Shown here one piece after another: positions 1 to 32,561 of a stretch of DNA of 64,000 nucleotides. The position numbers and the translations under genes were made by a program. The notes below the pieces were generated by a model. That model saw only the letters and a list, made by a program, of their open reading frames with translations. It was not told the origin of the DNA and ran no database searches. This DNA comes from Anoplopoma fimbria (taxonomy: Eukaryota > Chordata > Actinopteri > Perciformes > Anoplopomatidae). The stretch spans positions 4,080,459 to 4,144,458 of the forward strand of contig NC_072455.1 of assembly GCF_027596085.1 (NCBI RefSeq), read 5' to 3'. Positions within the stretch are counted from its first letter, which is position 1. Each line of letters begins with the position of its first letter.

Positions 1-4457
<4,457 letters not shown>

Positions 4458-4752
4458 TTCTGAATGTAAATCAACAGAAAAGGCTTTAGGGGTGCAGTTA
4501 GTGCACAAATGATAGTATCAAATCTGATTTTAGAGTTAGAAGTCAAATTATCAACCCTGTTTATCAAGTCTCACTTTTGTTGTCTACAAGAAATTTTGAT
4601 TATTATGCATGCTCTTTAAGAACTTTTTCAGAAAAGGATTATTAGTCATACTGTGAAAATTACATCAGAATCAGGAGTCATCCAATTTTTCTTCTTCTTT
4701 CAATTCCACCAAATATATGCACCTAAATATTTGAAGATATTATGTTATGAAA

Positions 4753-4758
4753 AATAAA
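4753..4758 (+). terminator. cmas: cmas polyadenylation signal
   Basis: A canonical AATAAA lies about 295 bp past the cmas stop codon in A/T-rich DNA, with a T/G-rich stretch just after it. It is the first perfect AATAAA on this strand downstream of the stop, so it is the likely 3' end signal. The true cleavage site was not determined. Confidence 0.55.
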
Positions 4759-5383
4759 TGTTTTTATTTGTTAATATTATAAACCAAGTTGAATGTTGAA
4801 TGTTCTTCAATCTGTGAGTTTTTTCTGTGCTCTTTATACATGTTGACATCACATCTTGGCAAAAACTGATTGGCCGTGTCATGTTGTGTGTAACCCATTG
4901 TTTATTTTTAAACATGGCAGTGAAGAAATAACCATAATGGGGACTTCCTATTTCTCTACAAATCAGGAAGTTAAACAGGAAAATGCAACTACTACTTTAA
5001 CTGGATTTTAAATTGTTTCTCATCATCAGCTAATCTGTTTATTTTCTGGATGAATCAATGAACAGTTTAGATATTAAAATGTCTTTAAATAGTCAAATAT
5101 GTCTTTCACAATTTCCTCTAAAGCTCAATATGGAAATAATGAGCACAGTCACTGCAAGAATAATACGATTGTTTTTAATAAATGATCAGAAAATCAATTA
5201 AAATACAATTGTCTCACCTGTTTTTATAAACTATTCACAGTCAGACAACAAGAGAACGTTTTAAGAAGCCAACAAAGAGTATTTATGTCACAGAAAATAT
5301 GAACAGGGTTTTTTTTTTTTAAATAGGGCAATTAAGTTCAAAGAAGATGAAGAAGAAACGCATAACTTCCAGGTGTTGTTCTG
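4759..5383. other. Convergent intergenic space, cmas to TRIM gene
   Basis: About 0.6 kb of A/T-rich DNA separates the 3' ends of two convergent genes. It must hold the 3' UTR of the TRIM gene. TTTATT at 5038-5043, which reads AATAAA on the minus strand, is one candidate signal. No coding exon or repeat was recognised. Confidence 0.5.
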
Positions 5384-12729
<7,346 letters not shown>

Positions 12730-13228
12730 CTGTGGACAAAGATAAAGTAATATACAGTTGAATCGATACAGACAAGTCAGACACAAGTTAAAACTAAAGC
12801 ATGTTGTGTTTTGAAAAAGGGTTTGACAGAGTTTAGACGTAGGAAATTGTAAATATTACTCTGATATTGCTTCCCCATTTAGGTTGTTCCCAATTGTTCT
12901 GGTTACTGTATTCCCCTGCTTTTGGCCTTAAGAGGCTGAAGACTAATTTCATCTGCACTTTATCATGTTTTCTCCACTGGTAGGACATCCTAGTGGGCAC
13001 TTCGTCACCTTTTCTCCACTGGATTGATATCCTGGAGGGCACTTTATCATGTGTTCTTCCATGGAAAGGAACCCTAGAAGCCACTTCTTCACATTTTATC
13101 CACTATAAGGACATCCAAGAGGGCACATTGTCATGTTTTATCTACCATAGGTGCATCTAAGAAGGCACTTTTGCTATTGTTTTTGCCCCTGGTCTTTCTT
13201 CAAGCAAGACCAGGCAGCAAACTCAAGG

Positions 13229-13560
13229 TCTGAAAAGTGGAGCCAATGTTGAAGTTCCTTATACCTGCATTCTTTCTAATGGCCACCAGGGGGCAACTCC
13301 TCTGGTTGCAAAAAAGAAGTCTGGTTGTATAGAAGTCTATGAGAAAATGACTCTCTCTACTTCTCACTTGATTTATTCCCTCAGTAAACATTGTGAACAT
13401 GAGTTTAAGTCTCAGTCTTTAGTTTGAAGTCTTCTTCAATACAGCATGATGTTCATTTAGTAAATTATGGTCCCATTTAGGGTCAAATAGACCATAAAGA
13501 GTAGTATGCTTTAAGGAGGGCTACCTTGGGACCGACAGGTTGCTACCACAGCATTGTCCA
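13229..13560. repeat. Dispersed ~320 bp repeat, copy 1
   Basis: Shares nearly its whole length with 34597-34920, including ACTCCTCTGGTTGCAAAA, TTGTATAGAAGTCTATGAGA, TTGATTTATTCCCTCAGTAA and CTTCTTCAATACAGCATGAT. The two copies are in the same orientation and differ by small changes. I see no tRNA head, open frame or clear terminal inverted repeats, so the class is unknown. Confidence 0.8.
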
Positions 13561-16091
13561 GTCTGGGAGTTGTCCATGATTTCATTTTACAACTTTGACA
13601 GTGGGCTTTCATTTAATAACAGTTAATTCTAACATTTTCATTGCCTTCTGACTTTTTGTTTTCCCAATGTTCGGTCGTATTTAACTCCATTCTCGGTACA
13701 TAACGTAATTTGGAACAAGCAAAGCAATCAAAACAAAGTAGTAATGTTAAAATGTAGGGTGGTTTGTGTGTCTTAGATTGAAAGGAAGGCAGTCTTAATG
13801 GAAGGAATGCCTAAATTCTGAGAGATAAATGGAAACATTCTGTAACACTCACACAAATCACATCTGTCATCACAAATCAGATTAGGATTGTCAGAAATTT
13901 TAGGAATGAAGTGGGGCAACATTCTGTCATGTTTTATCACATTAAGCACTTTTCTTTTGTACTTGAAGTGTTAGATTAAGTGTTGAACTACTTTTGAACA
14001 CATTTTAAATACCAAAGTTTGAGATTAATTAATTGTAAAAGCAGTTAAAAAAAATACTGGGTTATTTTATCAGACGCTGGTTTGAGCCCACTGGATCATT
14101 TAGTTAGATTATTTCCACGGTGCTGGTTATTTTTTGTGCAGCCCAGATGCTCGGTTGGTGTCGGTCATTCTCAGTGAATCAATACAGAAAAAAACTATCA
14201 CATAGGCTGAGTCACTTCAACCCAGCTGCTGGATTATCTGCGGGCGGCAGAAAGCCACGAATCGGCATACAAGACTACTATAACCACCAGATTCCATTAT
14301 TTTATGACTTACTGGTATGCGATTTGTTTTGAAGACTAAGTTTGGCATATGTCGGGGAGCATTAGACCCCCTACGGCTCTTCGTTAAATAGTAAGATAAC
14401 AAACGTTAGTGGTTAGCCCTCAGTCGGAAACGTAACGGCAAAAGTCAATACAATATATCAGATACATACGATTATAATTTAAACAAATGTAAACTAATGT
14501 CATCTGTCCCTACAAAACTTAAAGCATACCAGAGTGAGCACTCCCACAAATAATTTGAATGCAAAGTTGCTAAATTCTATTTCATACTATTGTGGGTTGA
14601 TCTATCTGGAGTTAATACGTCAAAAAGCTTAAAAATACACAAAGGCAGGCTGCATTTACAAAGATAGAACAATCCATATGCAATAGGTGTGATTAAATAA
14701 CCATAAAAGTGTGTTATAAAGTATTTAGACATCATTCTTGCATCTTTTTAACTTGGTCAAAATGTATTAGATTAACAATAAAGACTTTAACACAAACAGC
14801 CCTCAAACATGGTTTGTAAAGGCTAAAAAAAAGTGTGTACTTAAAAACGTTTCCTCCTGATAAAGGAAACCACATGGTACATTCCAAAATCACTTCTCCT
14901 GTAAGTCCTCCCGTAACATGGAAACCTGTAAGTTTGAGCGTCAATCCCCTTAAGGGAATTGGCTTGCAGCTAACACATCACAAAGGTGAAACATCAAGCT
15001 ATTGAAAGACTACAGCATACAGAACATAAACGTCAGTATGTCACTGTAATAGAGAGACACTCCTGTCAACTGACTACAAGCAACAATTACAGCCAAGATG
15101 TAATTCAATACAAGAACATGATTCTTGACTGAAGTACACATGTAAATACAGTATGTTGTTACAGACTCTTACTTTGAATTGGGTTCTAAAAACAAGACTT
15201 TATCTCACTGCTTAATCTCTTGTTTTTATGTTTTTTTCTGGTTTCCCAGCTAGAATCTTTAAATCGATTCAGTGGGTTTAAACAAAACGACCCCAAACAA
15301 TCAGTCATTCCATCAATAAGTCCATCAAGACAAACAATATATATATTATTTTTAAGCACAAAGTGCTTTTCTCTGTTTTATGTAAGTGTAATTTGAATAT
15401 GGCAGTTAATCAGACAAAACAAGACATTAAAATAATTAAGTTAACGATTCAGTTAACAATGCAAATAGTATGACTTTTGATATTTAAGACCGGTAGTGTG
15501 ACACATGTTGGAAGAGATCAGACTGGTTTCTGTCCCTTGTCAATAAACACTTTTCTTGAGATATAAGCATTAAACATGAAATAAAAGATTAAAGGTTGAT
15601 ACCTTTCCTGTTGGTGGGTCTGATTTTAAAATAGATCCAAAACGCTCCAGAAATGTAGAAACTCGTGTCTCTTGTTTCTTGATCTTTACAGGTCGATCTT
15701 GATTAATCACACCCTGACTTATGAAGTGTGTTTGCTTCTCAGACTGTGACATATAAAACGATGTGTGTGTGTGTGTGTGTGGGGGAAAGGAAAATCACAC
15801 CACGCCCTCTCACCTGTCTATGCTTGGCAGGTAAATGTGGCAGGACTGGTTACGGTACAATTATCTTTGGAGGAAAAATGGTAGCAGACTCAGCCTTTAA
15901 TTTATTTCCTTTAGTTTCTCTTGCCTCAGGGAGGGTCAAAAAGACTTCCTTTAGCAAATATAAAGAATTACACCTACACAGATTTGGGAGATCTTATCTG
16001 ACGCGATAAACGTGATCGCTCTACAATGTGTGTGATTATGATTAGTCATAAATGTTTGAGGCTTGATATGAGGAATATAGAACAAAAAGAT

Positions 16092-16257
16092 TCACGCACA
16101 CTGTCTTCTTCACTTGCATATAGGTATATTTCAGTAACAACATTTCGGTACGTAGACCTTCATCAGGCTAGACCTTCAAATAACCAGTTGGTCTACGTAC
16201 CGAAACGTTGTTACTGAAATATACCTATATGCAAATGAAGAAGACAGTGTGCGGGAG
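16092..16257. mobile_element. Large inverted repeat with ~63-bp arms, retroelement fragment
   Basis: The left arm (about 16095-16158) and right arm (about 16190-16254) are reverse complements over about 63 bp with few mismatches: CGCACACTGTCTTCTTCA through TATATTTCAGTAACAAC to TTTCGGTACGTAGACC. The spacer carries CTTCATCAGG. On the minus strand this gives CTGATGA, then a short GGT/ACC stem, then GAAA, the order of a hammerhead ribozyme core. Penelope-like elements are known to carry such motifs in their repeats. The class assignment is inference. Confidence 0.6.
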
Positions 16258-16669
16258 TTTTTTTGTTCTATATTGTCTACCTAAGCTATTTTTCTACGCA
16301 CCTGTCGTCCTACTGGAGTGCAAAAGTTTTGCTCTTTTGATATGAACAATAAAATGTACCATATCCAAATTTGTTTATTATTTTTTAATGCACAAAAAAC
16401 TGCATTAAAGCTGTTCTAATGAGTATCAACAATGGCTGAAATGGGAATCATCACCCAACTCTGTACCTTCTTTCTACAGAGCTTTTTAGCATCTTTCAGC
16501 TCATTGTTTTGGCTTTACGGCCCACAAATTTACTGTCAACTCAGAAAAAGGAAGAAGGAAGTATTTGCCTGGTTATCCACCTGCAACACTGAAACCCCAG
16601 AAAAATAGCCCTTTGCCTCCAGGGGCTTATTAGCTGTCTTCAGACCAGTAGCTGAGGAGTTGCCAGATT

Positions 16670-16865
16670 TGAAAAAAATGTCATGGTTTGGCTTTAAATA
16701 AGTACGCTTGTCACTTAACCCAACAATGGACACAACGGACATGTTACTCAGTGGCGTAGCATCACATTAAAGAGCCTTGTCAGTAAAAATGACTCAACTT
16801 TTGGTGTCGCACAGAACACTTACGCAGGTCCCGAGTGAAAGTCCTGTGTTTGTTTGACCCAACAC
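16670..16865. repeat. Dispersed repeat family B, copy 1
   Basis: Contains TGGTTTGGCTTTAAATAAGTACG and ends in GTGAAAGTCCTGTGTTTGTTTGA. Related sequence lies at about 27541-27712 and, for the end motif, at 61977-62000. No reading frame was found. Confidence 0.6.
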
Positions 16866-18816
16866 ACATTACAGGATTTCTGGCTTGCCAAGAATCGGTA
16901 TTTGGTTACTTGGGAGTAAGAACTAACTGGAAAGGAACAATGCCCTATCTTTGCTCCACCCTGCAATTAATTACTGACATTAACCTTTATGACCTTAACT
17001 ACAGTCTGAACACTGTGCACGGCTCTCCATAGCTGTTTCCCGGAGATGTCATAAAAGAATGAAAGGAGCTTGTGGGAATCTTAGCTTCCTTTCATTGTGT
17101 GTGATTTTCTGTAAAGTTGTTTGTTTGCTTTCTCCATGAGTAGGTGTGTTTTGAACAGTCAGGCATCTCGCATTCCTTTCAGCAAATGATGCGCTCTCTC
17201 CAAAGAGAGATAAGCCAATTCTCAGACAGCGTGTACCCAAAGAGGATGCTGGTGTTTGTAACAACACATTGTCCTTAATCATGCAATTGATTCAGCTTCT
17301 AAGTAATCAAAACCTCGGGCAAATGCAAACAATTTTTCTGGGTAACGTTGACAAAATTGCCCCTGCAAGAAAAGTAGTGACACAGGTCAGTGTTGTAATT
17401 GCCTTGCAGTGTAAATGATTTATGTAGTATTGAAGTAGCATAATTTGCTCAGCCTGTAAAGAAACTCTTAATTCCACAGTTTTTATAAAAAAATTTAAAT
17501 CAACAAATCTCAAAAATAGTTTGAATAAAACTTCTTTCTTGATTAATTTACAGATTTGCCACCTACCTATAATTAAGCAGCCCATTTTCACACCAATGTC
17601 AAATATGGCAGCAGTGTGGCCTACACGTCAACATATGACGCTCTATGTGGCCGTGGTTATGGCAGGAATATAGGAGGAAGTGAATTTAAGTAGAACAATG
17701 TGCAATAAAGTCCTCATTTGGAGGGGGTTAGGGTGGATGGATGGGTCCAAAAACGTAGGATTTTCCCCCAGGATAAGAGGTTGTTTGTGTCCCCTGTGAA
17801 ACCAAAAGCTAAAGTTGATTTATTTTGAGTCACGTGACATCACGTACGCAACGTAGCATACTTAACTAAGTATTTTCACGTAAAAATGGAAGTTTATTTT
17901 AAAATGACAGTGTATGCATGTAACGAACGGAAGCTAACACGTGGTAAACTGACGTTAGCTGGGTACGTGGAGCGTCATAGTTTGAAGCGTAGGGCCACTG
18001 ACCAAGCTGACATATCTGGTGAGTTGGGAATGGAAATGTGTTGAATTCTGACTCTTCTGATAATAGTTTATACTATCAATAAAGTATACAGCAGCATGTT
18101 ATAGAAGTATATGCTTGGTTGTTGTTTTAATCTGCTTGTGATGCAATAGAAGATGTTACTTCAGGTAAATTTCCATCACTGTGATTATCTTCTGATCAGC
18201 AGTGCCATTCGTGCTCTTCTTCTTGTACATTCTTCACTGACGCCTCAATGTTGTTTCACAGAAAAAGCTGGTGCACCACAGCAGCGGAGTGAAGGCGGTA
18301 TACATATCAACGGTTGACCTACACACATTGGCAGATGCCAGGGATGTTTTCTCTCTTGTGTGTAATGACATCTTGATGTTACTGAATGGAACAAGGGCAG
18401 GTACATTGAGTTATGTGAATTAGTAAAAAAGGCTGTACATCTAAACTTGATGTAAGTGCAATAAATGTGTTGTTGTTTTTTGGCCATTTGGGGGCATCAA
18501 AAACACAAAATTGACGTAAACTTTTGCACTAACTGCACTCCTTGAATAAATATTGTGAAATGTTTGGAAAAACAAAAAAGGGATTTCAAAGAGAAGCAGA
18601 CAGAAGGGTCTACAAAATGCGTTTGAAGGATATATCAAGGATGTCAAACTGATTCAGTAGCAAAAACAGGTTAAAAGATAAAGATAGAAGCTAAAGTCTA
18701 AATATTCCTGTGTAAAAAAAAAGATCACCTGGCGATCAGAACGGTATAGAAAAGCATTAGCATTCATTTGGAGTTGTGTTTATGTCAACCTGATGAATGT
18801 AAATCCAAAATTTCCT

Positions 18817-18960
18817 GTCTTTTAGCTCTGTTTTTGGTCACCACCAACTCTTAAAAGGGAAATATCTGTCTTTAGCTGCTAAATGCTCCACTTTGTTCAC
18901 CCGTCACTGTGTCTGTATGCTGTTTGCTGCTGAGTAGGTAGTGTACAGTGGGTTTTTAGG
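18817..18960 (+). repeat. Dispersed repeat copy A2 (shared with 6.0 kb)
   Basis: Matches the 6.0-kb copy through TTTTAGCTCTGTTTTTGGTC, ACCACCAACTC and TTTAGCTGCTAAATGCTCCA. It then continues with TGTCTGTATGCTGTTTGCTG. The orientation is the same. Confidence 0.65.
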
Positions 18961-20047
18961 ACTTTTTCTTTGAAAACAGCTGCAAGTTTTGGGCAAAAAT
19001 TACGCAATGAGAGCAGTGAGAGTGAACCAAAACAGTAAAGTTGTGACTTGGACAGTTACCCAAAGAGCTTAGCCGCACCTCCAAGCACTTAGAATATTAT
19101 GTCCCTCCTCAACAACCTGTTTTAACAGCAACATGTGTGCTGCTGAATTAAATTTGCAACTTTCTAAATTCGTCTGAACACACCATTAGTATTTGCCTCT
19201 GTTAGTCTAGGGGCATCTTTTGCATCCTTCAAGAGAACTCGTATGTCAAGACATGTGACTGAATGCCATTAACTACTAACACAGCCTTTAGCTACAGCCA
19301 AATTAAGATCGTAAAATGTAATCTTTCTAGGTCACTGTACCGGGTCAGGCTCCACAAAAAACACACCCAACTAAACAAAGAGCAATAAAAGACAACATGT
19401 ATGCTCCTAAATTCTAACAGGTAATGTATCATACGAGTAAATCGTGTCTACACCAACTCACACAATGACACGAAAAGAAAAACATTCCATGTAACACGTA
19501 AATCACATCATCTAAACGTTAGATAAGGATGGCTTTAGAGATATACTCCAGTAGCCAACCCATCCCTGATAGTATGAGTGTGTTTTTTTGACCGTTTGTG
19601 TCAGTATGTATGTTTAACAAACAAATATACACAAGGGTTATTTAAGGTGAACACATTTTTACTGAGTATGCAAAAACATTTTAAAAAGGGACAGTTCATT
19701 ATAATTAATGCCAAAGAGTGTGTTCGTACAATAATTATCTTATTTGACAAGAAACAATCATATCTGCTCCTCTTCAGTAAGTATATATTTATCAAATCAA
19801 ATGAAATGGCTAACTTTCTCGTGAGAAAAATGGAATTGCTTTTTGGCACAGTCTGTCTTATTTGTTTGTGTTCATTTTTGCTGGGAAGTTTTGTTGTCCT
19901 GATCTTGCTGTTTTCAAGTTTGATCCTTGAGTAAAAGTTGACATTCATATGTTAACCTTTAATCCATAGTAAATCTCCGAAATACTCCTTTAGCTATGAG
20001 CCAACATGGCTTAATATGAAATCAAGTCTCCATATATGCGGATGACT

Positions 20048-20054
20048 GATTTAT
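20048..20054 (-). terminator. AATAAA next to the vWA gene stop codon
   Basis: The minus strand reads ATG-TAA-ATAAATC, so an AATAAA hexamer overlaps the stop codon. This is too close to be the only 3' end signal for a normal 3' UTR. It may be fortuitous. Confidence 0.35.
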
Positions 20055-29887
<9,833 letters not shown>

Positions 29888-32561
29888 CTGAGACGCATAA
29901 AAGACACAAAAACTTGATATTGCAACGTCACACAACGGCATGAGCTTCGAGAAAGAGATAAAGCGTGAATGTGGGTTGCAGAAAATCTGACAGATCAGCA
30001 ATAAGACAACAGCAGAGCAGCTTCCTGGCACTGTGGATTCATTAATTGTTACTGTGACAACTGCCGCCTAGATTTGATTATGGTTTTGGTTAACAGGTGG
30101 CTTAGTAAAAATGTGAAGGCAAACATTTCCTGTTTGAACAACTGTCACGGAAAAGAGAAAAACATGGTGATTAATGGGCTGGGTAAAGGTTAAACATAAG
30201 CATACAGGGTATTTGTACTGTCTATAACGTAGTACAATAGTATAATATAGTACAGTGATACTCAATTTACTGCCCCGATATTTACTCACAATGAAAATAA
30301 ATTGATTCATAATGATTTATTTTTTTGGTTGCACTTCTAATGTTAATAAGGTGCCATTAAAGTGCATTAAAAAAAACATCAATATCAACTAAAAGAGCTT
30401 GTTTTATATTAAAAACAAGCTCTTTTGGTTTATGTTGATGCAGGTTTCAAATCCTAGAAACATGTATGTGTATTTCACACTAAAAGAGCTGCAATATTTA
30501 ACTGTGTGCCAGTATATCCGAGGAAACATATACTACCTATTGTATAAAGGGGAAAAAGAAATGTTTAAAAAAAGTATGGGGTCTTTATGTGGAAAGTAAT
30601 AAGACGATTGATATGCTCCTCTGTTAGGAGCAGGATGGAAGCCTTGTACCTTGCTTTACTTTTTTCTCTAGGTTGACATAGATATATAGTAATGTATTGT
30701 TTATAATCGTTTCTTGAAAATCAAATAAAGAAAGTGTTACAAACAAAAAAGAGCTCCAATATTTCATTAATTCTGTCCCTGGTAGGAGCAGTTTATATTG
30801 ATGAATGATTCCAACATTTGACTGATTGAATGTTGTAAATAAGTTACAGCCATGTTTAAAACACACTGGTCAATTTTCAGATATCCATAACATGTCTTCT
30901 TTAAGACCAAAATACACACTTGGGTGTTTATTTTACTACTTCTTCCTCTTTGCATCTGTAGCTTTCTCCTAAATTCATCAAAAGATTGGAAAGAGCTGGG
31001 CTAACAGATTCCACCCGTTCCCAGTCTTTGTGCTAAGCTAACTGTTTCCTGGGTTGTTGCTTCATAATGACCACGCAGACATCACAGTGGTATCAATCTT
31101 CTCATCTTCGAAAGCAAATAACTTTTGCTCAATACACTTTTCTAAACATTTGTTTAAAGTTGCTTAAACAAGCATATATTCATACACTGTCCATCTTAAA
31201 AAGTTCACAAATCCACTACAGTCAAACACTTAAATTGACCTATTACTAATTAAATAACTGATCTTATAACATCTGTCATTTTATAACAGCAGGTGGATTT
31301 CCCACTCTGACACTTCGGGTAAATAGATTTGATAAATTTCCCATCTGTTGTCTAGATATGTTAAATATTAAAGGGGACATTTAATATCATTTTAAAATAG
31401 GAAGCTGGTAGTTTCGGTTGTCAGCTAGTCAAATCAGGTTTCACAGAGATTCTGCTGCCATTGAAACACACACACACACATATAAACACACACACACAGT
31501 GAGACTCTAAACAACTGAGCCTTACCAACTTGAACTTTGATCATTTTTCTCTGGGGAACACACTCGTTACAACAAACACATAATTACCTCTGCTGGTGTC
31601 TGTGTACAGCCGTGTGTCGCTAAAACTGAAAGCAAGTGTTTGCAACGCAGCAGGTTCATGATATGAAGATGTGGGCGTGTTCAAAGTCTTAAAAAGCAAC
31701 GCTATGCTGTGAGGCTTGTGTGTCAGGAAGTTGGCCCTTGGTTGGTGGTTGGAGAGAAAATGAAAGATAAAAATGAAGAGAAGAAGAGTTGAAAGAGAGA
31801 AGAAAAGATTTGTATCTACAGTAGTTTTAATCCTAACCAACACACACATGCATGTCTTTGTGTCGACTGGTTTTCTGTAAAGAAATAACACACAAATTAT
31901 CATATACTGTATAATATATACAGTTTATTAGTTAGAATTTACAGTGTTGTATCAAGAAAGTGCATTTAATTAATGTACAGCATAAGTTCGAACATGAATG
32001 AGTTCAAAACAAATGATGAATCAGAATTCTACACAGTGAAATATTACCTGTGAAAATTTAGTCATTAAATAGTTTACATTTACATACATTTTGTCCATTT
32101 ATTGCTCAATATTGTATTTTATAAGTAGTAACAAGGAATGTTAATTTCATGATTTGATAACTTATACAAAACTCTCCTGCTACTGTACAAGAGTTAGCTA
32201 AATATTTATTAAAATTATTAATAACAAATTAATTCAAGTCTTGCTAAACTTGGATTGTCAGTATTTCTGAGCTATTTAATCAAATTTAAAAAGGACCATA
32301 ACTGTTTTTTGTTCATATTTTTGACCATTTCATAAATCTAAGGTATACTTTACATCATGGCTGTTCATTTTCTGAAGCACAAAGTAAGTTTTTACGTGTT
32401 TTCTGTCTTTCAAGAACCAAATTCCACAGTTTTTTTTGTATTTATGGTATGAAAATGTGCTTAAAAGGAAGTCAAAATCACAGTTTTTCTTTGTTTTTAG
32501 GCATAATAGTGTTGTCCTGTCCAATATTAGTGTACTAATTGACAAGATCTGCTCTACTAGA
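29888..32561. other. Intergenic region upstream of the vWA gene, downstream of tkfc
   Basis: About 2.7 kb, A/T-rich. It should hold the vWA promoter and 5' exon and the tkfc 3' UTR. A strong hairpin lies at 30376-30441 and a short CA run near 31466-31498. I found no additional coding exon. An open frame at 31541-31903 on the minus strand lacks recognisable protein features. Confidence 0.5.
30376..30441. repeat. 66-nt imperfect hairpin
   Basis: A 30-nt left arm (30376-30405) and a 30-nt right arm (30412-30441) pair at 26 of 30 positions or better, allowing G:U, around a 6-nt loop. The core AAAAGAGCTTGTTTT pairs exactly with AAAACAAGCTCTTTT. The dimensions resemble a microRNA precursor, but a small palindromic element is equally possible. 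Confidence 0.7.

Larger units (their letters stand above)
12732..20054. other. Intergenic region between the TRIM gene and the vWA gene
   Basis: About 7.3 kb of A/T-rich DNA with no exon I can support. It should hold the TRIM promoter and 5' UTR exon, whose positions are not visible, and the 3' UTR of the vWA gene. Recognisable content: a dispersed repeat at 13.2-13.56 kb, an inverted repeat at 16.09-16.26 kb, and repeat copies at 16.67 and 18.8 kb. Open frames here are short, often open on both strands, and look like chance. Confidence 0.6.

Noticed and set aside
14040..14340. 70-residue frame and TGGGTTATTTT / CAACCCAGCTG motifs
   Set aside because: It resembles a fragment of a dispersed repeat, but no second copy in the window allowed boundaries to be set.
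17886..18030. Possible first coding exon on + (MEVYFKMTVYACNERK...) ending at a GTGAGT donor
   Set aside because: An ATG frame meets a good donor, but the peptide is not recognisable and no in-frame partner exon was found nearby. Too weak to call a gene.
19578..19948. 118-residue plus-strand and 115-residue minus-strand frames over the same DNA
   Set aside because: Both strands are open in A/T-rich DNA, with no splice context, family motif or repeat match. This is most likely chance.
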